Below are positions 50,167 to 58,582 of a stretch of 63,540 nt of DNA, piece after piece. The stretch is from DATMRF01 sp035566435 (GTDB lineage: Bacteria; Verrucomicrobiota; Verrucomicrobiia; Limisphaerales; UBA8199). The stretch is from NCBI GenBank assembly GCA_035566435.1, contig DATMRF010000119.1:1-63540 (forward strand), in the 5' to 3' direction. The position numbers and the translations under genes are program-made. Below the pieces are notes generated by a model. It saw nothing but the letters and a program-made list of their open reading frames with translations, searched no databases and was not told the DNA's origin. How positions within the stretch are numbered: the first letter of the stretch is position 1; the number at the start of each line of letters is the position of its first letter.

Positions 50167-52707
50167 TCACTGGTTGCGCAAAGGAAGAAGCTGGGCCTTG
50201 GTTTGGGTGAAGACGGTTTGGAGGTCGTGCACCAAAGCGGGAGCGCCATCGAGTGAGCCGGCCTGGCCCGTGGTTTCGAGCTTCTGGCAGATTTCGATCA
50301 GCCGCCTGGCGCCAAGATTAAGGCTGATGCTTTTGAGCGCGTGGGCGTGGAACGCCAGCTTGGGAGGGTCGTTAACGGACTCGGCGATTTGAGACACGTG
50401 CGGCGGGGCTTCGTTGAGGAACAGTCCGATAAGTTCGTGCAGCATATTGGTGCCATCGGTTTGGGGCATGGCGCGCAAATCGGCAATGACCGCCTGATCG
50501 AGCAAGCCCTCGGCGGCAACGGAGTTGGCCCGAGCGGTAAACGCCGTGTCGCTCTTGCGGCTCCGGAGCGGGCCCCACTGTTCGAGGGCAGACTGCAGCT
50601 CGCCAATCCGTACCGGCTTGGAGATGTAATCATCCATGCCAGCAGCGAGGCATTTTTCGCGGTCGCCCATCAGGGCGTTCCCGGTCATGGCAATGATGCA
50701 GGGACGTTTTTCCGCCGGCCAGCGCTGGCAAATCCGGCGCGCGGCCTCGAGGCCGTCCATCTCCGGCATTTGGACGTCGAGGAACAAGAGATCATAAACT
50801 TTTTGTTCAAGGGCCTTGATAACTTCGAGGCCGTTGTTGGCGACGTCGGCGCGATAGCCAAGCTTGTTCAGCACACTGAGCCCCACCTTTTGGTTGATAG
50901 GGTTGTCGTCGGCCAGCAGCAGGCGAAGCGGCAGGCGGCGGGCAAGATTAGGATCCAGCGTGGGCGCCGCGGGCGCCTTCTTTTCCCGCTGGAGCTGGAT
51001 GTTCATCGCGCGGCACAAAGCCTCGAGTAACTGCGCCGGGCGAATCGGCTTGTGGACATAAACCGAGATGCCGGCCTCGAGCGGGCGCGTATCGTCGCCG
51101 CGGAGCCGGGCATTGGTCAGCAACAACAACGGTAGTTGGCGGCCATAAGGTTGTTGCCGAATCTGGTGTGCCAAGGCCAACCCGTCGGTGTCCGGCAACT
51201 GCAGGTCCAGGATGGCAGCATCGAACGGAGCGCTTTGCTCGAGCAGGAGGAGCGCGTCGCGGCTGTTCCGGGCGGCCTCGACCGCCATGCCCCACTGGCG
51301 GGCGCGGTGGCCCACAATGCGTTGGTTGGTAGGATTGTCTTCGACCAGCAACAGCCGCCGTCCGGCCAATTGGGCCTGGGGACCTTGCCAGGGCGGAGGC
51401 GCGAGCGCGGCCGCGGCGTTGGCCTGGATGGTAAAGTGAAAACTGGCGCCCTGGCCGGCCTCGCTCTCGACCCAAATCTTTCCGCCCAGCAGTTCGGCCA
51501 GGCGTTTGGAAATCGCGAGGCCCAGTCCGGTGCCGCCGTAATGGCGCGTCGTCGAGGCATCGACCTGCTGGAAGGATTTGAACAACCGGTTTTGTTTGTC
51601 GAGCGGAATGCCGATGCCGGTGTCGCGGACCGAGAAATGCAGCAGCCAATCTTCGGGGTGGCGCAGGAATTCAGTGTCCTGCTTCGCGCCCGGGGCGAGA
51701 GTGCGCCGGGAGCGGCCGGCCGCGGCCACCTCGATGACGACCTCGCCCTGGCTGGTGAACTTGACGGCGTTACTGATGAGGTTAACCAGGATCTGGCGCA
51801 GCCGGGTAACGTCACTGACGAGAATCTTGGGAATGGCATCATCCACGGAGTAGGCCAAATCGAGGTTTTTGTCCGCCGCCTTGGGCGCGAGGAGATCCAG
51901 GGCCTCCTCGATACAGGTGTGGAGTTCGAAGGGGTGGTGTTCCAGTTCGAGTTTGCCGGATTCGATTTTCGAGAAGTCGAGGATGTCGTTGATGATGGTG
52001 AGGAGCGCGTCGGCGCTGCTGCGGGTGGCCTCGACGAAGTCGCGCTGTTCGTCGGTGAGGTCGGTGTCGATGAGCAGCGCGGTCATGCCGAGCACGCCGT
52101 TCATCGGGGTGCGGATTTCGTGGCTCATGTTGGCCAGGAACTGTGACTTGGCGAGCGTGGCCTCTTCGAGTTTCTGGTTGAGGGAGATGAGGGCGGCATT
52201 GCTTTCGATGAGCTGCTGCTGGCTTTCGCGGAGGGCCCGATAGGCGGCATCGCGCTGCAGCACGTTCAGGAAGGCCTTCGAATGATACCGGATGCGGGCG
52301 ATGAGTTCGATTTTGTCGGGCAGCTTGACGAGGTAATCATTGGCGCCCAGGGCGAAGGCCTGGCCCTTGACCTGCGGATTCTCGTTGGTCGAAAGGACAA
52401 TGATCGGAATTTCGCGGGTAGCGGAGTTGGCGCGGTATCGGCTGACCAGGGTCAAGCCGTCGATGCCCGGCATGACGAGGTCCTGCAGGATGACCGTGGG
52501 TTTGATCTGGCTGGCGATCACCAAGGCTTCGCGGGCGTCGGCACAATAATGGAAGTCGATGTCGGGCTGGTTGGCCAGAGCGCGGCGAACGGCCTCGCAG
52601 ACCATCGACTGATCGTCCACGAGAAGCACCATGACGTGGTAATCGGGCAAACCCACGAGGCGGTGGTGTTCGAGTTCGGACCGAAAACTGACGACAGGCT
52701 CAGACAT
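50167..52707 (-). CDS. Hybrid histidine kinase with WspR-like receiver: REC-HisKA-HATPase-REC-REC-HPt
   Basis: An 846-residue protein in the place where Wsp operons encode WspR. Residues 25-145 are a receiver (VMVLLVDDQSMVCEAVRRAL; phospho-acceptor D76 in ILQDLVMPGIDG) followed by the linker QRDAAYRALRESQQQL. Both are strikingly WspR-like. Instead of GGDEF comes HisKA with H196 (LANMSHEIRTPMNG), an ATPase with N313 (ISNAVKF), DTGIGIP and GGTGLGLAIS, receivers with D501 (LDLQLPDTDG) and D644 (LDVQMPEMDG), and an HPt with H789 (AHALKS). The start at ATG 52707 overlaps cheB by 8 bases; the longer open frame is a cheB shadow. All phosphotransfer residues are present. No DNA-binding or GGDEF output is fused. 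Confidence 0.92.
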   Translation of the reverse strand: MSEPVVSFRSELEHHRLVGLPDYHVMVLLVDDQSMVCEAVRRALANQPDIDFHYCADAREALVIASQIKPTVILQDLVMPGIDGLTLVSRYRANSATREIPIIVLSTNENPQVKGQAFALGANDYLVKLPDKIELIARIRYHSKAFLNVLQRDAAYRALRESQQQLIESNAALISLNQKLEEATLAKSQFLANMSHEIRTPMNGVLGMTALLIDTDLTDEQRDFVEATRSSADALLTIINDILDFSKIESGKLELEHHPFELHTCIEEALDLLAPKAADKNLDLAYSVDDAIPKILVSDVTRLRQILVNLISNAVKFTSQGEVVIEVAAAGRSRRTLAPGAKQDTEFLRHPEDWLLHFSVRDTGIGIPLDKQNRLFKSFQQVDASTTRHYGGTGLGLAISKRLAELLGGKIWVESEAGQGASFHFTIQANAAAALAPPPWQGPQAQLAGRRLLLVEDNPTNQRIVGHRARQWGMAVEAARNSRDALLLLEQSAPFDAAILDLQLPDTDGLALAHQIRQQPYGRQLPLLLLTNARLRGDDTRPLEAGISVYVHKPIRPAQLLEALCRAMNIQLQREKKAPAAPTLDPNLARRLPLRLLLADDNPINQKVGLSVLNKLGYRADVANNGLEVIKALEQKVYDLLFLDVQMPEMDGLEAARRICQRWPAEKRPCIIAMTGNALMGDREKCLAAGMDDYISKPVRIGELQSALEQWGPLRSRKSDTAFTARANSVAAEGLLDQAVIADLRAMPQTDGTNMLHELIGLFLNEAPPHVSQIAESVNDPPKLAFHAHALKSISLNLGARRLIEICQKLETTGQAGSLDGAPALVHDLQTVFTQTKAQLLPLRNQ

Positions 52708-53734
52708 GGGCTCTGGTTTTGCGCGCCAACGCGGCCAGGCGCGGGCCAATTTTGCCGAGCGGCAGGATTTCCCTGGCCGCCTGGAGATCGGCCGCCGCCT
52801 TGGGCATGCCATAAACGGCGCTGGTGGCCTCGTCTTGTGCGATCGTGTGATGGCCATTGCCGCGAAGGGCGCGAAGCCCCGCCGCGCCGTCCCGCCCCAT
52901 GCCAGTGAGAAGCACGCCGACGATTTCGCCCGGCCAGAACCGATCAACGCTCTTGAAGAACACATCAATGGAAGGCCGATAAGAGCAATCGGCAGGCTGC
53001 CGTGTATAGGCCAATTGTGTCGGGTGAGAAAGGACCAGATGGTCGTCCCGCCCGGCCAGAAGGACGGTGCCGGGCTGCGGGCGGTCGCCGTCTTGCGCCA
53101 ACCGAACCTTGAGGAAAATCTGGCCACCGAGCCAGTGGGCGAGTCCGGGGGCGAACTGGGGATCGACGTGTTGTACGACGACGATAGGCGCAGGAAAGTC
53201 CGCCGACAACGAGCGCAAGATTTTGGCGAGGGCGGCGGGACCGCCGGCGGAGGCGCCGACGGCGATCAAACAATCGTGCGGCGGCAATCCTCGTTCCAAC
53301 CCCGCTCGGGACCACGCCAGTCCGTTCCGGCCATTCCCAGCGCCGATGAGTCTGCGAATGGTCTCGATCTTGGCGAGCAACGCGTGGGAGCCCCTGGCTC
53401 CGCCCGGGCGTTCCAGGACCGGGGTGTTTACGGCGTCGAGGGCGCCGGCGCCCATGGCCTCGAAAACCATGGACGTGTTATCCGTAACATTGGCGGTGAC
53501 GACCACGATCGGGCACGGGGAGCGCGCCATTATGCGGCGGGTCGCCTCGGCCCCATTCATTCGGGGCATGATTAAATCCATCAGGATGAGGTCGGGAATA
53601 TCGTGGCCGCACAGTTCGACGGCCTCGGCGCCATCGTGGGCGATCCAGGCAAGCTTATGCTCCCGGGAGTTGAGCACCACCCGGCGCACGGCCTCGACCG
53701 CGAGGGCGACATCGTTGACGATAGCGATTCTCAT
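52700..53734 (-). CDS. wspF: CheB-type methylesterase (WspF-like)
   Basis: A 344-residue receptor methylesterase that removes methyl groups from chemoreceptor glutamates, so opposing the CheR protein. The receiver (1-125) has D53 in LMDLIMPRMNG. Its N-terminal acidic cluster is VND, where CheY-like receivers usually have two acidic residues. The esterase domain has the catalytic S162 in GASAGGPAAL, H189 in VVVQHVD and an Asp in GMGRDGAAGL. In Wsp systems loss of WspF causes constant signalling. It is coupled to wspE by ATGA and to the hybrid kinase by an 8-base overlap. Confidence 0.93.
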   Translation of the reverse strand: MRIAIVNDVALAVEAVRRVVLNSREHKLAWIAHDGAEAVELCGHDIPDLILMDLIMPRMNGAEATRRIMARSPCPIVVVTANVTDNTSMVFEAMGAGALDAVNTPVLERPGGARGSHALLAKIETIRRLIGAGNGRNGLAWSRAGLERGLPPHDCLIAVGASAGGPAALAKILRSLSADFPAPIVVVQHVDPQFAPGLAHWLGGQIFLKVRLAQDGDRPQPGTVLLAGRDDHLVLSHPTQLAYTRQPADCSYRPSIDVFFKSVDRFWPGEIVGVLLTGMGRDGAAGLRALRGNGHHTIAQDEATSAVYGMPKAAADLQAAREILPLGKIGPRLAALARKTRAHV

Positions 53735-56100
53735 GTGACCGGCTCGCCGATGAGATCCACCACCGCCCGGAGCAAGGATTCCTCGTGAAAACTCCCTTTG
53801 GTGAGGTAGTAATCCGCGCCGGCTTCAAGCCCGCGAAGCCTGTCTTCCTCCCGGTCCTTGTAGGAAAGGATGAGGACCGGCAGTTGTTTCAAGCGCGGGT
53901 CCTTCTTGATCAACGTGGCGAGGGCGATTCCGTCCAGGCGCGGCATTTCCACGTCGGTGATGACGAGGTCATAATCGTTGGAGCGCAGGGCGTTCCACGC
54001 TTCCATCCCATCCACTGCGACATCCGCCAGGTACCCGTGGCCGAGGAGCACCTTGCGCTCCAGCTCGCGCACCGTCGAAGAATCATCGACGGCGAGGACG
54101 CGTTTAGGGCGACCCGCCGCGGACCCGAGTTGCGAGCGCTGACCCGCCGGCGCCCGGCCGGCGGCGATGAGCTTCTGCACCGAATGGAGGATATCATCGA
54201 CATCGACGATGAGCGCCGGTGTCCCATCCTCCATCAGAGCCGCGGAACTGATATTTTGCACCTTGCCGAGGCGCGCGTCGAGGGGCTGGACAACCAGCTC
54301 GCGTTCGCCGAGGAAGCGATCCACAACCAGGCCGTAGCGCGCGGCGCGATCGCTGAGCACGACGACGTGGAGTTCCGGGTCTGAGACTCCGGGCTGGCCG
54401 CAATCGAGCACTTCGTGGGCGCTGAGCAAACCGACCTGCTGGCCGGCCAGTTGGAAATGATCCCGGCCTGAGAGCGCCGATACGCTGCTGCGCGGAAGTT
54501 TCAACGTCCGGGTGATCTGGCTCAGCGGGATGGCGTAGGGTTCTCCGCCGATTTGAACCAGCAAGGCCCGCACCACCGAGAGCGTCAGGGGCAACTGCAA
54601 TTGCACGCGCAAGCCGCGCCCCGGCTGGTTATTGAGCCGGATGGCGCCACGCACGCTCTTGACCATGTTTTGCACGACGTCCAGCCCGAAGCCGCGGCCG
54701 GAGATCTCAGTGACCGCTTCTTTCAGGGTGAAACCCGGCCGGAACAAGAACTCCAGCAACTCGGACTCGGAAAGTTTTTCGGCGGCGGCAGCGGCGGCAA
54801 GGCTTCTTTGCACGAGCACGCGGCGCACCTGTTCGAGGTCGACTCCCGCCCCGTCGTCGGAAACCGTCACGAGCAGCACGCCGGCGCTGTGGCGGGCCTC
54901 GACGTGGAGGGAACATTCGGGCGGTTTGCCGGCGCTCATGCGGGCAGCGAGGGGCTCACAGCCATGATCGACGGCGTTGCGCAAGAGGTGCGCCAGGGGA
55001 GTCTCGAGGCGTTCGAGGATGTCGCGGTCCACCGGGGTGGTCTCGCCGGAGATTTCCAGTTTGACTTCCTTTCCGAGGGAGCGGGCGAGGTCGCGGACCA
55101 TGCGCGGGAAGCGGCGGACGCCGTCGCTGAAAGGCCGCATGCGGGTGCGCAAGACCTCCAGGTAGAGGCGTTGGGCTAGGTGAGCGGCGCGGCGGTCGAA
55201 CATTTCGAGTTCCTGCATGCGCTCGGTGAGGAATTGCTGGGCATCGGCCAGCTGGCGGGAAAACTCGCTGAGACTTGCTTTGGCGCGGTCGGGGAGGCGA
55301 TCCTCACCCAAAGCCAGGCGGAGGCGCTCGAGTTGTTGGCGCAGGTCCATCTGGTGGCGCTTGAGCCGCTGGAACGAATCGGCGAACGGCCGCAGCCAGC
55401 GTGATTCGACGAGCGACTCGCCCGCGAGCGCCAGCAGGCGATTGAGGTTTTCGGCCGTCAGCCGCAGCACCCGTTCGGGGGACTCAGTTTTGCGGATGGC
55501 GAGACCCCGAGTCGATTCTTCCAGGCGCCGCGCTTCCGCGGCGGTTGGCAGCAGCGGTTCCCAGCCGGCAGGAAAACCCTCGCCACGTTCCCCGACGGTC
55601 GCTTCTGAAGCTGGGCCGGGGCGGCTGTCGGCGGCGCGGCGCCGGGTTTCGCGCGCGGCGGGCCCGGTGGGGGTGGGGGCGCCCCGGGTCTCTTTCAGTT
55701 GTTCGAGCAAACCCAGGAATTCGCTGATTTCCGGAGCATGCTCGGTTTCCCAGGCAAGGAGATTGGCTTCCGTGCGCCTGGCGAGTTGCGCGAGCAGATC
55801 GACGCCGCGGAAAAGCAGGTCTGCTTCCTGGCGCAAATCGAGCTTTCGCTCGCTCGCCGCAACAAAGCAGTCCTCGAGGCCATGCGCGACGAGGACGGCC
55901 AGGGGCAGATTAACAATCCGGGCAGCGCCTTTGAGGGAATGGGCGGCACGCATCAGGAGTTCGAAACCCTGGGCATCGATGTCGCCGCGCTCCAACTCGA
56001 GAAGACCGGTGGTCAGGATGGCGGTCTGCGTTTCGGTTTCGGCGCGAAACAGTTCGAGCATGGAGGCGCTGCTCAGTTCATCCGGGTTGGGGGGGGTCAC
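53731..56100 (-). CDS. wspE: CheA-type hybrid kinase with C-terminal receiver (WspE-like)
   Basis: A 789-residue histidine kinase. The HPt (1-115) carries H54 in AAHSLKGAAR. After a Pro-rich linker come the dimerisation region (about 205-345) and the ATPase with LLRNAVDHGCEP, DDGAGVDLEQV and GRGFGLDVV. The CheW-like domain starts near QLPLTLSVVRALLVQIGG. The C-terminal receiver (about 665-785) has VDDSSTV and D in ITDVEMPRLDG. This is the WspE layout: it phosphorylates the WspF-type esterase and the output receiver. It starts with GTG at 56100, overlapping the wspD-like stop (GTGA). The fused receiver could act as a phosphate sink. Confidence 0.93.
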   Translation of the reverse strand: MTPPNPDELSSASMLELFRAETETQTAILTTGLLELERGDIDAQGFELLMRAAHSLKGAARIVNLPLAVLVAHGLEDCFVAASERKLDLRQEADLLFRGVDLLAQLARRTEANLLAWETEHAPEISEFLGLLEQLKETRGAPTPTGPAARETRRRAADSRPGPASEATVGERGEGFPAGWEPLLPTAAEARRLEESTRGLAIRKTESPERVLRLTAENLNRLLALAGESLVESRWLRPFADSFQRLKRHQMDLRQQLERLRLALGEDRLPDRAKASLSEFSRQLADAQQFLTERMQELEMFDRRAAHLAQRLYLEVLRTRMRPFSDGVRRFPRMVRDLARSLGKEVKLEISGETTPVDRDILERLETPLAHLLRNAVDHGCEPLAARMSAGKPPECSLHVEARHSAGVLLVTVSDDGAGVDLEQVRRVLVQRSLAAAAAAEKLSESELLEFLFRPGFTLKEAVTEISGRGFGLDVVQNMVKSVRGAIRLNNQPGRGLRVQLQLPLTLSVVRALLVQIGGEPYAIPLSQITRTLKLPRSSVSALSGRDHFQLAGQQVGLLSAHEVLDCGQPGVSDPELHVVVLSDRAARYGLVVDRFLGERELVVQPLDARLGKVQNISSAALMEDGTPALIVDVDDILHSVQKLIAAGRAPAGQRSQLGSAAGRPKRVLAVDDSSTVRELERKVLLGHGYLADVAVDGMEAWNALRSNDYDLVITDVEMPRLDGIALATLIKKDPRLKQLPVLILSYKDREEDRLRGLEAGADYYLTKGSFHEESLLRAVVDLIGEPVT

Positions 56101-56825
56101 GTGAGGCTCCGGTTCAGGGTCGTGAATAACGAATCGGCATCGAGCAAGCCGACGCCCCGTCGTTGCCAGCGAAGCACGCCGCGCGTAAAAGCGGGGTTAG
56201 GTTTCGCAAGCGCCGCGGGCGGCTGCTCCAATTCCTGAAGGTGGAACCGGTGCGGGCCATGAACCTCATCGACGGGGAAGGCCAGCCGGTTGCCTTGCCA
56301 ATTCACCACGAGCAGGCGGTGGTACTCGGAGCGGAGAGCCTCGAGAAACCCGGCGGGCTCGAGGCCGAGGAGATGCCCCAGGGAGACGCAGATGAGCAAT
56401 TCACCGCGGATATTGGCCAGGCCAAGCACAATTCCCCGCCGCCGGTGCGGCAACGAATGGATGGGCCGCCGCTCGGCCACCTCCTGGAAGGCCTGGGTCG
56501 GGAGCGCCAGCCATTCGGCCCGGAGGCGAAAGATAACGCCGGAGGTCTTGGCCGGCTCGCCGAGCTTCTTTTCGACGGCAAAGTGGCGGGTCTGCTCGTG
56601 ACGGTAGCCGGGTGGCAAGGGACGATTCAGCAACTGGGTGCCCGCAGCCGCATAGACCGGGCAGTTGCGGCAATGCACGAGGCGCAGGAGTTCCGGGCAA
56701 GAGCCGTCGCCATAGACGCCGACCTGGTTCCAGCAGGCGGCCGGCTGGAGCTCGTCATGGGGGCAGGCGCCGGCCGGGGCTGGTGCGTCCGGGATGACTG
56801 GCGTTGGCGAATCGGAGTGGCTCAC
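56097..56825 (-). CDS. wspD: CheW-type adaptor with cysteine-rich N-terminus (WspD-like)
   Basis: A 242-residue coupling protein. The CheW domain covers about 90-240 (FRLRAEWLALPTQAFQEV, GLANIRGELLICVSLG). The N-terminal 70 residues hold CPHD, CWNQVGVYGDGSCPEL and HCRNCPVYAAAG, five or six cysteines in a pattern I recognise from Pseudomonas WspD. They could bind a metal or Fe-S cluster; this is inference. It starts with GTG at 56825, 32 bases after the cheR stop, and overlaps the cheA start. It links the receptor to the kinase. Confidence 0.9.
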   Translation of the reverse strand: MSHSDSPTPVIPDAPAPAGACPHDELQPAACWNQVGVYGDGSCPELLRLVHCRNCPVYAAAGTQLLNRPLPPGYRHEQTRHFAVEKKLGEPAKTSGVIFRLRAEWLALPTQAFQEVAERRPIHSLPHRRRGIVLGLANIRGELLICVSLGHLLGLEPAGFLEALRSEYHRLLVVNWQGNRLAFPVDEVHGPHRFHLQELEQPPAALAKPNPAFTRGVLRWQRRGVGLLDADSLFTTLNRSLT

Positions 56826-56857
56826 AATTCCATAAGTTCGGATTTCACGGGCGGCCG

Positions 56858-58114
56858 TCAGGGCGGCGGCGGATGCGCCTGGAGCCGAGCAGCTCGCCGC
56901 CGGAAATTGCGCGCGCCGGCGGCATCGCCGTTTTTCGAGGCCAACAAGGCCATCCGCATGAGGCTATCGTAGTGATTCGGTTCAAGGTAAAGCGCTTTGC
57001 GATAATAGTCGATGGCGCTGGCTTTTCCGCCGGCATCGTGGACCACGCCGAGCAAATAATAGGCTTGGGCCGAGGCGCGGCTTTGGGACAGGTGGGCTTC
57101 ACAAATGGTGGCGGCCTCAGCGAGGCGTCCGGCGTCGGCCAACCGGCGAGCGCACTCGAGGTCGTCGGGTAGCGAGCGGCGCGCGCCACCTCTGCCAGGC
57201 CGCGCGAGGGGGTTGTCTGCCGAGGTTAAGAGGTGGTGGGCAGGATTCGGCCGCAGGGGAAGTTTGGCAGGGGAGCCAGGGAGGGCCGGCTCCGGCTTGA
57301 GATGCCGCGCCGCCCGCTCAGGCCAGTAAGTGGCTTTCCGGCATGCGAATGCAAATGGAAGATTGGCCGATACGAACCCGTAATCCAGGACGAGCGATTG
57401 TTCGGACGGCCCGACGAAGAGAACGCCGTCGGGGGCCAGCATTCGGGCGATCTGGTCGAGTGCCCTCAGCCGGGCAGCCTCATCCAAGTAAATCAGCAGG
57501 TTGCGGAAAAAGATAAAATCGTAATCACGCCGGGCGGACGGAAGGCCGGCCTCCAGCAGGTTTCTTTGATAGAAACGAACGCGGTCACGAACGATTCCGT
57601 CCAGCACGAAGCCGGCTCTTGTGGAACGAAAATAGCGAGCGCGGAAACCGAGCTCGCCGTTCCGGAAGGAGTTTTTTCCATATACAGCGAGGCGAGCGCG
57701 AGCCAGCGCGGAGACGCTGACGTCGGCCGCATCGACCTGAAACCGATCGGGCGCGACGCCGGCATCCAGCAGCGCCATCACCAACGAGTACGGCTCTTCG
57801 CCCGAAGCGCACGGCAAGCTGAGCAGTCGCAGGATGCCCGCGCGATGGGACGGCAGCCAGGAGTCGAGCACCAGGCGCGTCAAAGCGCCAAAAGCCTCGC
57901 GGTCGCGGAAGAACCAGGTCTCGGTCACTAATACCGCCTCGAGCAGGGCCATCCGGGCGGCGGGGGAACTTTCCAGGACCTGTTCATATTCCTCGATTGT
58001 TGCCACGCCCATGCGTTTGCGCTCCAGGCGGACGGCTCGCTCCAACGAAGCGGGGCCGAGCGAGGCCGCGTCGAGTCCGACCGTTTCACGCAGGCGTTGT
58101 TCAATCCGGCTCAT
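56858..58114 (-). CDS. wspC: CheR-type methyltransferase with C-terminal TPR (WspC-like)
   Basis: A 418-residue chemoreceptor methyltransferase using S-adenosylmethionine. Motifs are VTETWFFRDREAF, PCASGEEPYSLVMAL (SAM-binding) and FIFFRNLLIYLDE. After a Pro/Arg linker at about 275-330 the C-terminal 90 residues hold TPR-like helices (LECARRLADAGRLAEAATICE, AYYLLGVVHDAGGKASAIDYY), as in WspC. The start ATG at 58114 overlaps the wspB-like stop by ATGA; the longer frame lies inside the neighbour. It begins SRIEQRLRETVGLDAASLG, which matches WspC N-termini. Confidence 0.92.
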   Translation of the reverse strand: MSRIEQRLRETVGLDAASLGPASLERAVRLERKRMGVATIEEYEQVLESSPAARMALLEAVLVTETWFFRDREAFGALTRLVLDSWLPSHRAGILRLLSLPCASGEEPYSLVMALLDAGVAPDRFQVDAADVSVSALARARLAVYGKNSFRNGELGFRARYFRSTRAGFVLDGIVRDRVRFYQRNLLEAGLPSARRDYDFIFFRNLLIYLDEAARLRALDQIARMLAPDGVLFVGPSEQSLVLDYGFVSANLPFAFACRKATYWPERAARHLKPEPALPGSPAKLPLRPNPAHHLLTSADNPLARPGRGGARRSLPDDLECARRLADAGRLAEAATICEAHLSQSRASAQAYYLLGVVHDAGGKASAIDYYRKALYLEPNHYDSLMRMALLASKNGDAAGARNFRRRAARLQAHPPPP

Positions 58115-58578
58115 GGTTCGGCCGGGGAAGGTTCCGAGAAAATCATACGCTGAACGGTCTCCGAAAGTAACCACTGGTCGTGCAGCAACTGGACAGGCCC
58201 TTTGGCGTCCATGAGCATCGGGCCGAGGTAAGGGGCGGCGCCCAGGCGGACGCCTGAGTCGACGAAACTGGCCGGGTCGGCGCGCAATGTTTCGGTGGCG
58301 TGTTCGGCCACCAGGCCCAGCAGGCGGTCCCGGCCGGCGGCATCAGGGTGCTTCACCACGATGATGCGGGTGCTAAGGCGTTCGCTCGCCGGCTGGCCCA
58401 GGGTGAGTTCGGACAGATCGACGGCCGGCACCGGGCGTCCCCGGTAATTGAAGACCCCGGCCACGCCTTTCGGCGCCTGCGGCAAGCGCTTGAGGTCCAA
58501 TAAGGGCACCACTTCCACGACCCGGCCGGCCTCCAACGCGTACCGGTCGGTTCCCAGTTGGAAGAGAAGGAATAACAT
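58111..58578 (-). CDS. wspB: CheW-type adaptor (WspB-like)
   Basis: A 155-residue CheW coupling protein: MLFLLFQLGTDRYALEAGRV, then VAGVFNYRGRPVPAVDLSEL. It connects the receptor to the kinase in the polar or clustered array. I take ATG 58578, where WspB homology starts and which lies 4 bases after the receptor stop. An in-frame ATG at 58596 would add MATIET and overlap the receptor gene by 14 bases. Two CheW proteins in one operon are a Wsp feature. Confidence 0.9.
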   Translation of the reverse strand: MLFLLFQLGTDRYALEAGRVVEVVPLLDLKRLPQAPKGVAGVFNYRGRPVPAVDLSELTLGQPASERLSTRIIVVKHPDAAGRDRLLGLVAEHATETLRADPASFVDSGVRLGAAPYLGPMLMDAKGPVQLLHDQWLLSETVQRMIFSEPSPAEP

Positions 58579-58582
58579 GGTT

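Noticed and set aside
52708..53127. 140-codon N-terminal extension of the hybrid kinase
   Set aside because: It lies wholly within cheB in another frame, is Arg/Ser/Pro-rich, and the ATG at 52707 gives the standard overlapping start.
52706..53575. 289-codon open frame opposite cheB
   Set aside because: It mirrors the CheB gene and shows no protein-like motifs.
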